Of a stretch of DNA of 64,000 bases, positions 11,151 through 24,300 are shown in pieces. Numbering within the stretch: the first letter of the stretch is position 1; each line of letters opens with the position of its first letter. The DNA comes from Mucidula mucida (taxonomy: Eukaryota > Basidiomycota > Agaricomycetes > Agaricales > Physalacriaceae), in contig JADNYV010000059.1 of the NCBI GenBank assembly GCA_015501055.1, positions 124,001-188,000 on the forward strand, given 5' to 3'. A program made the position numbers and the translations under genes. The notes under the pieces are model-generated. The model made no database searches. It saw only the letters and a program-made list of their open reading frames with translations, and was not told where the DNA came from.

Positions 11151-13768
11151 ATGGCTATTTTCTCCGAGACCCGGACCACCCGCCGCACCTCTTCAGCTCC
11201 TGCTCCCGCGGTATCCTTGCTCGAACGGAAGATCGTTCGACTCAATGCAACTCCTGCTCTTGCTCGGGTAGAGGCTCCCATGTCTCCCTCTTCCCAGTCT
11301 TCCACTCCTCTACTGTCCAACTTCGTCGACTCTTTCAAGGAACTCGAATCATACAAGTATGTCAACCTGTTGTGTCGATGATATTTCTAATCTATCCGTT
11401 AGGCATGGCAAACCTGTGACACTTGACGGCAAAACGCTCTCAATCGCGGCTGTTGCGGCAGCGTCGCGATATCAAGCCTCCGTCGAGCTCACCTCGTCTC
11501 CCGAGGTGAAAAGACGCGTCGCCAGGAGCCGAGAGGTCCTTGCAGGCAAAGTCGACAACGGAATCAGCGTCTATGGCGTTTCCACCGGCTTTGGTGGCAG
11601 CGCAGATACGCGTACAGATCTCCCTATCGCTCTAGGCCATAGTCTGCTCCAGATGCAGCACAGTGGTGTTCTTCCTTCTTCAACGAAGCCGCTCGAAGCT
11701 CTACCGCTTCTCGATCCCATGGGTTCCACGACTATGCCCGAAGCATGGGTTCGAGGGGCAATCCTTGTTCGGATGAATTCTCTCATCCGTGGCCATTCTG
11801 GTGTTCGCTGGGAGCTCATTGCGAAAATGAAAGAGCTTCTCGACGCCAACGTTATTCCCGTCGTTCCGTTACGCGGAAGTATTTCTGCTTCCGGCGGTAT
11901 GTATTCCGCGTTATGAAAGCAAGTTATTGTGCTGAGAGTCTCCAATTTCAGATTTGGCACCACTGTCCTATATTGCCGGGACCGTCTGCGGTAATCCATC
12001 GATACGCGTCTTCAACGGCCCCGCGCAGTTTGGTTCTCGCTCTGTTGTGTCTTCTGTTGTTGCGTTGAAGGAACACAATATCGAGCCGCTTTCTCTTGCT
12101 TCGAAAGAACCGCTTGGTATTCTGAATGGTACAGCGTTCTCTGCCTCGGTCGCATCTTTGGCTCTTAACGACGCCGTGCATCTGACCTTGCTTGCGCAAG
12201 TATGCACGGCCATGGGCGTGGAAGCCTTGACTGGGACTCGAGCTTCTTTCGATCCTTTCATTCACGCCGTCGCTCGACCCCATCCGGGACAGGTGGGCAT
12301 CTAACTTTGGTCAAGCTTCATATTAGGCTGATGACAAGTCCCAGGTGGAATCCGCTAAAATTATCTGGGATCTCTTGGAAGATAGCCACTTTGCTCAAAC
12401 GCATGAAGAGGAAGTCAGCATCAAAGAAGACGAAGGATCTTTGCGTCAAGACCGTTACTCTACTCGTACCGCCCCTCAATTCATCGGTCCTCAAGTGGAG
12501 GACTTGCTTGCCTCCTTGAAGACGATAACGATAGAATGCAACTCAAGTCCGTCTTTTCATTACACAAAGTTTGACTTAGTCGTACTGACGTACTCGTAGC
12601 CACTGATAACCCGTTGTCTGACGGAGAGACTGGTACAATTCACCATGGAGGTAACTTCCAGGCCATGGCTGTCACAAATGCCATGGAGAAGACCCGTCTT
12701 AGCCTTCACCACCTTGGCAAGATAATGTTCGCTCAATGTGCGGAGCTCGTCGACCCTTCTATGAATCGCGGTCTCCCGCCGTCACTTGCCGCTACGGATC
12801 CATCCTTAAACTACCACGGAAAGGGTATTGACATATCCACGGCAGCATATGTCGCTGAGCTTGGCTACCTCGCTAATCCCGTGTCGACTCATATCCAGTC
12901 AGCCGAGATGCACAATCAGGCCGTCAAGTATGTGTACATGATTCCTACTAATGTGTACGGGTCTAACTCTTGAATACTCCACAGCTCGTTGGCATTGATC
13001 TCTGGTCGCGCTACTATCAACTCGCTTGAGACGTTGTCCATCCTCATGGCGTCTTACCTGTATCTCATCTGTCAAGGTTAGTCGATCCGTAAACTCATCA
13101 AGCTTGATCGCTTAAGTTACCACAGCCTACGATCTCCGCGCGCTGCAGGAGGAATTATATGCGGGTGAACGTACCATAGTCAAGGAGGAACTCGGAAATC
13201 TTTTCGCCGGCACGCTCTCACAATCCGACCTTGAGCTACTCACCGGGAAGGTGTCGAATGTAATTATTGACACCTGGATCACACAACTACGATGGATGCG
13301 CCGGAGAGAATGGTGAAGGTGGCAGCTTCTAGCTCTACCGTGCTCGTGGACTTTTTCACCGAGTGTTCGTTCACCTGCGACTCCATGAACGCGGGCATCG
13401 CACTGTCGTATATTCCACGCTTCCGCTCTAGTGTGGCGACCAGGGCGACCTCGCTCATCGATCAGCTGCGGAGAGCGTACCTCTTTGGGGAGCGGGGACC
13501 TGCACCTGCGAGCAAGTATCTGAAGAAGACGCGACCACTGTACGAGTTTGTCCGATTGACTCTGGGGATCCGCATGCATGGATCGGAAAATTATCATCGT
13601 TTCGCCAACGGTCATGGTGTCGACGAGGTCACTACCGGACAGAATGTCTCCTTGATTCACGAGGTGAGTCTCCGCATTTGCATGCTCCGATGACCGACTA
13701 ACGTTTGCATTCAGGCTATTCGCGATGGAAAAATGCAGCCTGTCGTTGTTAACATGCTTTCTTACTGA
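11151..13768 (+). CDS. PAL1: Phenylalanine ammonia-lyase, frame broken near 13285
   Basis: Eight exons (11151-11356, 11403-11896, 11952-12292, 12345-12546, 12600-12927, 12985-13076, 13126-13663, 13715-13768) give about 750 residues. PAL deaminates phenylalanine to cinnamate. The MIO-forming Ala-Ser-Gly (residues 231-233, GSISASG) is followed by [10 protein letters not shown]. Other family blocks are [19 protein letters not shown]-like [38 protein letters not shown] and [14 protein letters not shown]. At the pair that is His-Gln in the Rhodotorula enzyme I read Met-Gln. Between NVIIDTWIT and TMDAPERM the frame shifts by one base (13280-13290); both sides are conserved, so one base seems to be missing. 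The tail [11 protein letters not shown] is normal. The family is certain; whether this copy is functional is open. Confidence 0.93.
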
Positions 13769-14350
13769 TTCAGTCATTCTCTAGTAGTACTAACATAAAT
13801 TATCGTGGCGAGTACGCAACTCTATTATATGTACTCATACATTACACTGTAGGTTAGATCACAATTGAGTAAATAGTAGAACCGAGGAAACATAATAGAT
13901 CAGTGTAGGACTAATCTCGCAAGCTTGATTCAAACTTTTCACGCGAGTTAAATTGGCGCAGGAGAAAAGAAGGATTCTATTCAAACTACAAGCAATGACA
14001 AGAAGACCAAGCTTGAATAGAACGGAACTTCACTTGTCTAAGAAGAATCTTGCATAGTAATGGCGGGGGTTGAACGAGCTGAAGAGCCATCCGATGTTGT
14101 TTCTGAAAAAGCAGCTCTTTCTGGTTTCGGCGATACGGAATTGGGTGAAGGGGCTAGATACAAGAGACGCGACACTGTCGCGTGGCGTGATACGCGGAGC
14201 AAATCGAGGTTGCTCTTGTAGCCCTTGAGGAGGTCGATGCGTCGTGGGTGGGCATCTAGACCGAAGACAGCGCCTCTCTACAAAGGCGGGATGAGTTGTG
14301 CGGATACATGAGCCCAATACGAACAGCGATGTTATCCTCTTCCTGTTTCT
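13769..14350. other. Intergenic, no confident gene
   Basis: A minus-strand ORF at 14030-14317 exists but shows no motif and has no clear splice link to the small ORF upstream of it. Confidence 0.35.
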
Positions 14351-14476
14351 CTAGTAGCATTTAAACGCGCGGCGGTTGCGTTTGATGATCTGGATGAGGA
14401 CATGGATAGAAAGAACAGTCATGGCGAGGGCGATGGGGATGATGCAGCCGAGCGTGATAGCCAGGCTTTTGTCCAT
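14351..14476 (-). CDS. Small single-pass membrane protein candidate, 41 residues
   Basis: The ORF encodes MDKSLAITLGCIIPIALAMT followed by more hydrophobic residues and a basic tail (KRNRRAFKCY). That is a plausible transmembrane helix with a positively charged C-terminal end. No GT donor lies close enough to link it to a downstream exon, so it appears to be complete. Size alone makes this uncertain; it could also be chance. Confidence 0.35.
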   Translation of the reverse strand: MDKSLAITLGCIIPIALAMTVLSIHVLIQIIKRNRRAFKCY

Positions 14477-14703
14477 GATGGGAAGTTTAGTTTAGACTGT
14501 CGATCGTTCGCGATTCGCGTTATGTTTACCTCTGTGTCTAGCATGGCAAGCCTCGTCACCGATTGGGTAATAGAATGAAGGCTAAAGAAGGTCGCGATGA
14601 GGAAGCATTACAACCTCAAAAAGGAAGCGGTGACCACGTGGCCCACGCCGCCTTTCTCAAACCTTCATTACGGATTCGGATACACATTCTACGGAACCAC
14701 TCT

Positions 14704-15674
14704 ATGGATATCTCAGCTATTGCGCCTCTGGTCAGGGAGATTCTAACCCGCCCGGAGACAGATTTGTCGACGATCACCGCTCGGGGTGTTCGAAAGCTGT
14801 TGCCTGAATTAGACGAGTCGCTGACGCCCAGCTTTCTCAAGGAGAATAAGGAAGAACTCGAGGAAATGATAGCTGCTGAATTCGAGCGTATCAGTCCAGA
14901 TGGAGGCAGTGGCTCAGAGGAGGGACAGGAGGAGGATGATGGCGAAGAGGAACGGACCCACAAACGCAAACGTGACGAGTCTGATGGCGAAGACGATGAT
15001 GAAGACGAGAACGACGACGACGACGATGAAGTAGCTTCGCCTAAAAAGAAGCCAAAGAAAGCAGCCCCGAAGAAGGCGTCACCAAAGAAGTCCGAGGTCC
15101 TCAGTGACGCGGAACTTGCCCGCCAGCTCTCTCAGGAAATAAACGGCCGCGAACGGAGGAGTACGGCCCGCGGTGGTAGAAAGGCTGCCAATGGCGCAGC
15201 TAAGCCGAAGCGCGGCGGCAGGACCAAGAAGAGCGCCGCCACTGTCGACTCTGATAGTGACGCAGAGGGGTCGCCGTCAAAGAAACCCAAAGTCAAGAAG
15301 GCTTCCACCGGCGGGGGTGCCAAGGGTGGCTTTGCCAAAGAACACGCCCTCAGGTATGTTCTTTCATTGCAGTTTGATTCTCTAGCTTATGCCTTGTGTT
15401 CTAGCGCGCCTCTTGCCGCACTTCTGGAGACTGACCGGCTCTCCCGACCTCAATGTGTCAAGAAACTCTGGGAATACATCAAGGCCAACAATCTCCAAAA
15501 TCCAGCCGACGGGCGCGAAATTCTAGGCGATGAGAAGTTCAAGGCAGTGTTTGCTGTGGACAAACTAAATATGATGAAGATGAACAAACTTCTTGGACAG
15601 TAAGTCGACATCCTTGCATCGCGAGCGCGTTTTGACGTAAGTCTAGACATCTGCACGAGCTTCCTAGCGCATAA
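14704..15674 (+). CDS. DEK_C and SWIB/MDM2 domain chromatin protein (UAF30-like)
   Basis: Exons 14704-15353, 15405-15599 and 15647-15674 give 290 residues. Residues 1-60 form a DEK C-terminal-type helical domain (ISAIAPLVREILT, GVRKLLPELDESLTPSFLKE). A long acidic then Lys-rich linker (KKKPKKAAPKKASPKK) follows. A SWIB domain covers about 205-285: SAPLAALLETDRLSRPQCVK, KLWEYIKANNLQNPADGREI and KAVFAVDKLNMMKMNKLLGQ. Yeast Uaf30 and Tri1 have this architecture and act in rDNA transcription or chromatin. The start was placed at MDISAIAPL, where homologs usually begin; an in-frame ATG at 14563 would add 47 residues. The first intron is 51 nt and stop-free. Confidence 0.9.
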
Positions 15675-16007
15675 CATTTCTATCGGTGTGGGAAAGAGGG
15701 GGCGACATAGGTCAATTCATCATTCTGCTCTATCACTGTGTGGAAACACACACACATCACTTCATTCTAATCAGACTTTACTACGGCGATACGTGAAATC
15801 CACTCTGTGGTAGTTTCCATTGTAACATGTTGACAAAAACACAGCAGGCCGAAATCAATTCGAGAGCAATACGAGAGCAGAGACTACAGTAGATAAATAC
15901 ACAACGAGGAAAGCGAGACTGGATAAATGATGTGTACACGAAGATGCAAGATATGGAGATTCACAACAAAGGGTATAATGCAATGTGACGGACTCAAACG
16001 AAACCGA
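15675..16007. other. Intergenic between convergent genes
   Basis: No ORF is supported. It should hold the 3' ends of the SWIB gene and of the zinc-finger gene on the other strand. Confidence 0.4.
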
Positions 16008-16981
16008 TTAACACAGTTTTCCAAGAAGCTTGGCCTTTTTCCTGAGTGCTTTATTGCAAGCATCGCCCGCCTCTTGGTGGCGCTTAACCGCGTCCCGGCG
16101 CGTCAGCTGTTTGTCGCACACCGGGCAGGCGAAGCGAATCTTCTCATGCACCGATTTGACGTGTCTATCCACGTCGGAATAGCGCTCAGAGTGGAAGTGG
16201 CACCTGGAGAAGGGGCAGTAATGCATCGAAGCATATGGGGACGAAAGCTTGGAACGACGTGGTTTTGGGCTCGACGATGCGCGCGGTGAAGCGGAACGAC
16301 TGAGGCGCTGGCGCTTGGCGGGAGGCTCGTCGTCGGGGACGAAAGTCTCGTCTTGGTCGTCGTCCTCGTCATCGGAATTGCGCCCCCGGAGAGTCTCAAG
16401 GACGACTTGGTCGTCGTCGAGATCCATCAAGTCATCGTTGTTGATCTGGAGGTTCCTCAAAGTCAAGATGTCATCGGGAACATTGCAGAGAGGCAACGAG
16501 GGAATGGAAGGAAGGGGACTTTCGGCTTTCACGCATGGACTCCAATCCGAAGAGCATGGTGAAGGGCCCATCAGGTCCATGGGGTTAATGGTCGGGGATG
16601 GAGTGCTGCAGAGCGAGGGCGTGTCACTGAGAGGAGACCCGATAGAGTAGGGCGAAGAGGAATACTCTCGAAGCGCAAAGGAGAGGAATGGGCTTGGGCG
16701 CGGTGCTGCGATGACTGGGGAATATTCCGAGTCCCCCTAATGATGATGTTGGTCAGGACCACGAATATCGAGGAAGATGGAAGACACGTACTATTACTTC
16801 GTTCATTGTTAGAGGAGCCCAAGGAGAGTTGAGGTCGTCGAAAAGTTTGGATGAATGCGACTGGATATATTCCATTCTATGACTTTGATGAGTGGTGTAG
16901 GTTATTGTTAGTGAACTGGACCTACTCGTCGATCATGTCAGCGTTGAGGATTTGCTCAGGTTCGGAGTACAAGGAGTACAT
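16008..16981 (-). CDS. Zinc-finger protein with C2H2 plus C2HC pair
   Basis: Exons 16926-16981, 16792-16876 and 16008-16736 give 289 residues. The C-terminus holds YCPFSRCHFHSERYSDVDRH with a second His (C-x4-C-x12-H-x4-H), then CPVCDKQLTRRDAVKRH ending in Cys (C-x2-C-x12-H-x6-C), then a Lys-rich tail. The middle is Ser/Pro- and Asp-rich with a KRQRLSRS stretch that may be a nuclear signal. The architecture matches the protein at 7411-9015, suggesting one lineage-expanded regulator family. The intron donor could also be at 16797 (two codons earlier). A TATAAATA box lies 131 bases upstream of the start. The target is unknown. Confidence 0.8.
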
Positions 16982-17111
16982 GATAAGAAGGCTCGATGAG
17001 ATGATGGGTAGAGCAGCGAGAAGGAGCAGAAACACCGAATGGTAACTGCTGAGTGGCACTGGTCGAGAGAGTTGAGCGTTGTGGAACGAGGCATGGAGAA
17101 GAGGTCGGAAG

Positions 17112-17119
17112 TATTTATA
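17112..17119 (-). promoter_or_regulatory. TATA box of the zinc-finger gene
   Basis: TATAAATA on the minus strand lies 131 bases before the start codon at 16981, a typical distance for fungal promoters. Confidence 0.55.
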
Positions 17120-18385
17120 GGAAGTCGTTGGGACTCACACAATCAGTGTGGGTCCATCACTTCGGAGATCACCCTGGCCTAACAAGTGTGCATTCCATTT
17201 TGAGAAGACAAATGAGTCGACAGATATGGAAGATTATTTGTTGTCCTCGAAGCCTGTGGGAACCTGGACACCTTTGCCATAACACGAACATCCAAAGGCG
17301 TGATCTGGGGAACAAGGAAGAACAATAAGGATCACAATAAAACAAGGACATAGGAAGGGACCTTGTGACGGCAGCGCATGCTTTATTGTCAAGCCTTGTT
17401 CTAAACTAGCAACGGAAAAGTGTTATCGCTTGCGTTGTACTCTATGAACAACAAGACTGTCCCCACCTAAGATGATTATCGCGTTTGGACTATTCAAAAA
17501 TCTGTACTTCTTGGATTGAGATCAGCGGTGTCCGTGGCAAGAGCAGGCCACTTGGCTTCTGCGAATTCCACGCCGTCCCAGAAGTAGATGTCTGTCAAAT
17601 AGGCGCTCTGAAGAGAGATGGACCATGTCTCACGCTACGTTTCTTTTGTTTAAGTTTTTGGGGGTAGTTGATGGTACCAAGGGTTCAAGTAGGCGCTCGA
17701 GGAAGTAGGCGCCCAACATGATATCTCGTGGCAAGCTTATCCAGATGTGGAAGAAGGAGTCCAAACGTTTCTGATTGGAAAGCCGGCGGAGATATTTCTT
17801 TGTCGACGCATGAGTGTACTGTCGTAGATGTGTGCTACGAATACTGATGAGCATATGTTGTATATCGTCGCACAGCGCTTTCGACAAACTTAGGAAGCCT
17901 TGTATCAAATTTGAATCTTCTTGCGAAATCTTACCAACTTTCGGCGGCGATGTGAAGCGGCGCGCCGGAGAAATAGACTTGTCGCCTAGATAGAACGCGA
18001 CAAGGTAGCTGCCCCTGCGTTGGAGAGATAAAGGAGCTAGCACAGTCCAGAAAATTGGTGAATTTTCTGATCGTACTCCGAATGTCCGCCATTAACTTGT
18101 CGGCGGTGTGGCCAACAAACAGGGTTGCGCACAGTATACTGGTTCTCCGATAATAGAAGGAGCGCATAAACAAGAGCTTTAATGGTTGTTGATTCTTGAA
18201 CCCAGGTCGAAGCAGTGATGGTCAGGAGATCGGATTGTCGGCCACGTTGAAACCCAGACAAGGCATGACGTCGGAGTTTTAATCTTGTTTTCCTCCACCA
18301 CGAGTCGCGCTGCGCGAGTCGCGACGTTGGGCTCTCCATTCTGCTTTCAACTACTCGAACAGCGCCCAGGGCGGCGATAGAAAGT
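17120..18385. other. Intergenic, no confident gene
   Basis: Minus-strand ORFs at 17630-18043 and 18037-18609 are open but show no recognisable motif, and the second overlaps the start of the large plus-strand gene. Confidence 0.35.
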
Positions 18386-21300
18386 ATGGGGTCGAAATGG
18401 GAGCAGGAATTGCCCCGACCAGCGCGCAACAGCGGCACCACCGCCACACTCGGCGGGTCTGGCGCTCGACTAAGAAAGGCGCCGGTGTACAACCCGTACG
18501 ACAAGTTTACGCAGCCCGAATTTGACGCGTGGATAGGCAATATCACTGGAACGCTGCGGCGGGCGCTGGGCCATATCGAAGATACCCTTGACGCGGCGCC
18601 ATCGACCACTCATGTCGCCGACTCAAAGCTTCACGTCGACTCGGACTACGACGATGACGACGACACTACGTTTTTGGAGCTGCAAGCGCGCAGGACTGTC
18701 GAAAAAGGCAAAGCTCGCGATCCCAGAGAAGGTCCCGGGCTTGGAGTCCGCGGCACCGGCAGTTTCGAGGAGCCCATAGACCTCGGCTCCGACTCGGAGG
18801 AGGAAGAGGAGGAGGTTGCGAGGATGAGTTTAGCGCCGCCGGTGGAAGAAGAGGAAGAGGACGAGGAGGATGAAGACGAAGAGGAGTATGACGAAGAGGA
18901 AGAGGAGGGCGATGACTTTCTCTCTGACATTCCCGAAGAAGACGAGCTCTACGCAGACGACAATCAATCAGGGCCGTCTTCTCAGCCAATTCGCCACTCA
19001 GTCATTGACGATGACGATGACGACGATGAGCATGCCTCGTGGAACGGGATGAACGTGGAAGAAGGTCTACACGGTCAACTTGAAGATGGACAAGCTGAGG
19101 TTGACAGCTATGATGAAGAAGGCTCGTACGATGAAGAGGTGACGACGACGAAGCAGACGATGTCGTCGAGGTCGAATTACCACAATTTCCAGTTCGCAAA
19201 CAATATTCATCGCGCGATATCTATGATGAAGATGACTATGAAGACGACATTGGTGTGTTTCATGTTGTTCTATTCATTTCGCTCTTAACATCCAACAGGG
19301 TCTTCGCCACCTCCCCGCGATAACTCCCATACACCGCTGCCATCATCATTACATACTTTCGCCCACCGTGCTGACGAAGGCATCTCTTACGCCGATGACG
19401 AAGAGGATGAATTCGACTCTGACGTGTCCTTGGCAGATTCCCCAGTCCAACAAGCGCCAGAAGTCATCGAATTGGATCTGGATTCCGATGAAGCTACAGA
19501 GGAAGAGGAGGAGGAAGAGCCACCTATTAGCAAGCAGGCAGCAGTACTCGACGTCGACCTGGGTTCTGAAAACGACGCGCCTGCCGCTCAGGATGCCTCT
19601 TTCGAGATAGATGAACCTGAGCAAGACGTACAGGAGGCTGTCGGCACACCATTGGACCATTCACGTACCCAAGTAGAGGAGGACGAGCTTGATGCTTCTG
19701 AAGATAATGCTCAAGTTCTTCCGCCCGATTCACAGTTAACGGAACAGCCGCAGGCAAATTCCATCGAGTTCGTCGAATATGAGGATGATGTATCAATGGA
19801 CCAAGTTCATACAGAGGAATCAGTATCAGTGGCGGAAGCACCTTCGGAGAATCAGGCAGAGGGCTCTGTCGAGGAGGATGACATCGAGGATGGTGAGTCG
19901 GATGATCTCCTTCACTCTACACCTCTAGTATGGCATTCTCAAGTCATGCAAGAACCAGTACCCGATCCGTTGAAATCCGTACAGCAGGAGGAACACATTT
20001 CTTTACACTTGGACGAGGAGCCCCCAAAGGCTGAGCCTGCTCTCGACGACATGTTTTCCCGAGCTGCATCATCGCATCCTGACGATACATCAACAATGAA
20101 GCCGGACGTGTTGCAAGATCAAGAAGACGAGCCTTCTCCCTTGTTACCCGCCACATTACCGATGGCCCCGACAGAACCTATCGTCATCGAGGAAGAAATC
20201 CAAGAATCTTCAAACGCTGAATTTGATGACATATCTCCCATCGAGTCGTCGGTAGTGCCGCCAGAACCCATGATCGTCGAGACGGAGCCTCCATTAGACG
20301 CGCTTCACAACGGAGGTCCCGAGGACTCGCTGGTGGCCCTGCCAGAAGATATAGTCGTAGAGAAAGACTCTTCTCAGGACAAACCGGTTGTTGTGGAGTC
20401 CCCAGTGGCCTCAGCAGAACCTACAATTGCACTCGAGGTGATTCCCCAAGATGAAGACATATCGCCTGTTGTTCAAGAGGTGGCTTCACCATCATTCTCA
20501 GTTGATCGGGAACCTTCTCCCATTGTGGACGAGGAGCCGGCCCCTCGATATCATTATTCCATCGATTCTCTCCCTCTGCCTCTCATCGAGGTTATTTTGA
20601 AATTCATTCCCGACGTTGAATCCCTTCAATCTTCGGCTCTTGTCTGCCAACGCTTCCATGCGGTGCTCAGCCAACATCCTGAATGGTTCGCATCTTTCCT
20701 AGACGACGACGTATCTTCCAATGACCAGCAACTGCAATCGTCTGAAGAAAGTCCCGGGTCAATTGAAATGGAGGTCGTTGAAGAGTCGTCTCTGGAGTCG
20801 CCTGTTCTTCCTGACACCTCTCAAGTTCTTAAAGATTGGCAAATGTCACCCATGCTCAATCCCACCGAGACCGCCGACACCGAGTCTCAGACGGTAGAGG
20901 AAATGGCTCAACCTGATTTATCGCTCGATGACATTCCTGCTTCCGAACTCGAAGTCCACACTGCGCCCGCTCTGGAAGAACTTTCTCGTTCCATTGACCC
21001 TCCTTCCCATCCTGACGACGTTTCGGAAGATGCGATGGATGTCGACCCATTACCAGATGCTTCGCAATCACAAGTAGTTGAAATGTCGACGTTTACCTCC
21101 GAGGCGATTTTACCTGCTCCAGTCGAAGATCCAGCTCTTCGAGACATTGCTCCCGCTGTTGAATCTGTACCTATCCAGGAGACAACAGCAGAAGTTCTTG
21201 ATACACCCACCGACGTGTGGATCGCTCCTGCCGAACCAGTAGTACCCGCATCCGCACCACCACTCGAAGTCCTGGAGGAAGAAACCAAGGAGCAGGATGG

Positions 21301-24300
21301 TAATGAAGAAACGCCTGTCCAGGAATCTGAAGAGTCACCCGATGTTCCCGCGTTTGAGGTCTATGAAGAAGAAGATGCGGCTGGAGAGCTCGAAGACGTT
21401 GACGAGGCCTTTGGTGAAGAGCTTGATGTCGTCGTTGAACAGGAGCAGGTTGCAGCTGGGCCCGTGGAAGAGCATTCTCAGGTTCAGCAGATTGACGAAG
21501 GCATTGAGATAATCGACGAGAAGATCGAGGAGGAACGGTCTGGTGAGACTTCTGAGGTGGAGCCAATAGGCAACGAACAGACTGCGCAGGTCGAGGAAAC
21601 TGAAGAGGTGAAGGTTCCAGAGGTGGAGATGACGACGAGGGAAAAGACTCCAGCAATCCTCGAGGTGGAATCGATTGTTCAGGAAGTCGAGGAAGAGCAG
21701 CCGCGAGAGATTTCGGAGCCAGAGTCGCCAATTGGGGAACAAGCTTCAGGTCGTCCTGAGGTCGAGCCGATTGAAGAAGTCGAAGAAGTGCAGTCGTCGG
21801 AATTGGAGACGATAGGCATGGAGCAGACTTCGACGGTTCCTCAGACTGAAACTACTGTCGAGGAGGTTGAGGAAGCGTCTTCTGTTCCCGAGGTAGGAAA
21901 GCCAATCTCAGAGACTTCCCCACTACGCGAACCGGCAGCAGACTCTTCAGCTCCCGAAACTTCCGTTCAATCTACCGAGGTTGAGGCTCCCTCCACAACG
22001 CAGGCTGATCACTCCCCCGATAATCGAAATCAGAATCTGATCGACTCGGATTTCTTACACTTTGAGGCTCTGCCGCAGGTCTCCCAAGAGCAAGAGGCTC
22101 CTGTTGTACCTGGTACATTATTTAGCTCTATTTCGCTCTGGATTAACGCTGATACCTGATTTAGTTCTCAACCCAGTGCACGAGAAACCTACTGAACCGA
22201 TAGAGGCGCTGCCTCGACCTGAAAACTGGGATAACACTTTCTTGCCGACCCCTCCTCAGGAAAATCATGAACAATTCCAAACTGAGCTCCTCGACTATGC
22301 GAACCAAGATATCCAGACTCATGTGCAACCTTCTATGAATCATGCCGACTATGCGAACCAAGATCTCCAGACTCATTCCATGACCCATACCGACGTTTTC
22401 GATTATGGTCAGGGATTCTCAAATTATGACAACAATCATCTCAATCTTAACATGCCTGGAGTTCATGGGTCTGACCACTTGTATCCGCCAGCATGGAGTG
22501 GGATGCACATTGCGGGATCCCCCAAGGTTTGTTCCTTATCAATAATGTCTTTCTGTGGAAACTCAATGTTACTTTAAGTTATCGAATGATGGCGCCGAGG
22601 CTTACCCTTACCACTGGAGACCGGAGCGTGACGTTGTTGGCACTGCGTATCCGCATCCTCACCACAATACTGGGCAATCAAGTTATAATCAGATGGGCCC
22701 GAGCCTTGAACGGGGACCAGGCAGTCAATTGCCAGAGGCGTCAGGATCGGGTTCCAGTAGTTCAACAACTCACTCGCAGTCGCCTTTGTTCACCCCACCC
22801 GACTTGGGGATGTGGACACATCCCGGGTCCTTCAGTGTCCACTATCAGTCACCGAGTCGTAGGGGCGACACCGGGCTTCACCCGCTTGCTTTCTCGCATG
22901 ATGGAAAGGCGCCAGCATTTCAGTTCCACCTTCCTATAAATTACCCGCCTATTCGAAACGTCACACCTCCAACCGAGCGCGCGCCTGTATCTTCATCACA
23001 CGACCGAGTTCTTATAAATCACGCTCCGGCCTTTCAATTTCCGCCGCCTACCGACAATGTCGGTCCTGGTCCACCTAGCTCTTCATGCGACGACGACGAG
23101 AGCGCCCAGCCAGCACCAATTGCTCCTGGCCTCAATTCCCAAGGCAAATCATGCCCTTCCTGTACCTTTTTAAATGCAGATAGCGAAGCGAGGTGTACAG
23201 TCTGTGGATCACGCTTGGGTCGGGGGTCTAGAGGGACTTCCATGATATCTCTGAGTGCGGGCGCGTTTCCACGGAGTCTTTCGCAACCACGGAAAACTTC
23301 AAGAAATGGGTCTCTGCGAACCGCGAGTGTCGTCAGTTCACGATCAAATTCTGTCGTCGATGCCAGTCCAGCTAAAACTTCCTCAAATGGGAGGTTGACA
23401 CCTCAGCTTAGTGTGGACACCGCCTTGCCTGCGTCCCAGATTGCGGGCCCGTCTGTACAGACGCCGCAATCTGGTAATGGTGCTTTTATATCTCCGCTCA
23501 GTTCGCTGAATGAGTCCTTGGACCAGGAAGAGTGAGTGCAATTCATTCTACCCGGAATCGATGTGATGCTAATTTTATGTCTAGCGATTTTAAAAAGCCC
23601 TCGACATCCAAGGCAGGCCGGAAATCGGCCGTCGTGAATGAAGCAGGTCCATCCACTGGCAAACGCAAGCGTGCGACGCGTGTTAATCGCAAGACGTCCA
23701 CGGCCAGTGTGGGCCCCAAGGACAAGGGCAAACAGAAAGAGACTTCTACTCCCGTTGTTGCTCCTAAGAAAACGAAGAGTTTGACCAATCACAGGCGGCT
23801 CACCTCCCGAGCGTCATCCATCATGTCGACTGCTACTGACAACTCGGACACTACCACTGTCCCGGCGTCCACGCCTACGAGACCTCCTCAGCGCACTTCG
23901 TCCTCTAAACCGTCGACATTTTGGCCTTCGTCTCTGCTACACGGTAATACCCATGCCCAACCTCGTCGGCATCAACATCATCTTCCTACGGGACCAGTGG
24001 CTGGCAAGGCTGGAGGCTCTACCAACGTTTACTACAGCTCTCCAGTCACTCGGTCTAATTGTCGATATCGACGTATCAGCTTGCCGATTGAAGAGGAAGG
24101 GCCTCGTATACAGTTTCTCGTTCCGGGCTGTACTCTTGGCGACGCTGAGCTTATGGAGGACGAAGAAATCGTGGATCATGGAGATGCGACTGTGGAAGAA
24201 AGTACGCGCGTTGTCTCTGACATTGAGAACCTCGACTTCAATGCCTACCTGATTGGGGTTATTCGGCAGCTTGTTGGGCTTGATCTGTTGCGCGAGCAGG

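Noticed and set aside
13127..13777. 216-residue minus-strand ORF opposite the PAL 3' end
   Set aside because: The plus strand carries conserved PAL sequence with correct introns; the minus ORF is antisense shadow.
21171..21742. Minus-strand ORFs of 135-186 residues in the acidic-protein gene
   Set aside because: Pro/Leu-rich translations come from Glu/Asp-rich codons read backwards.
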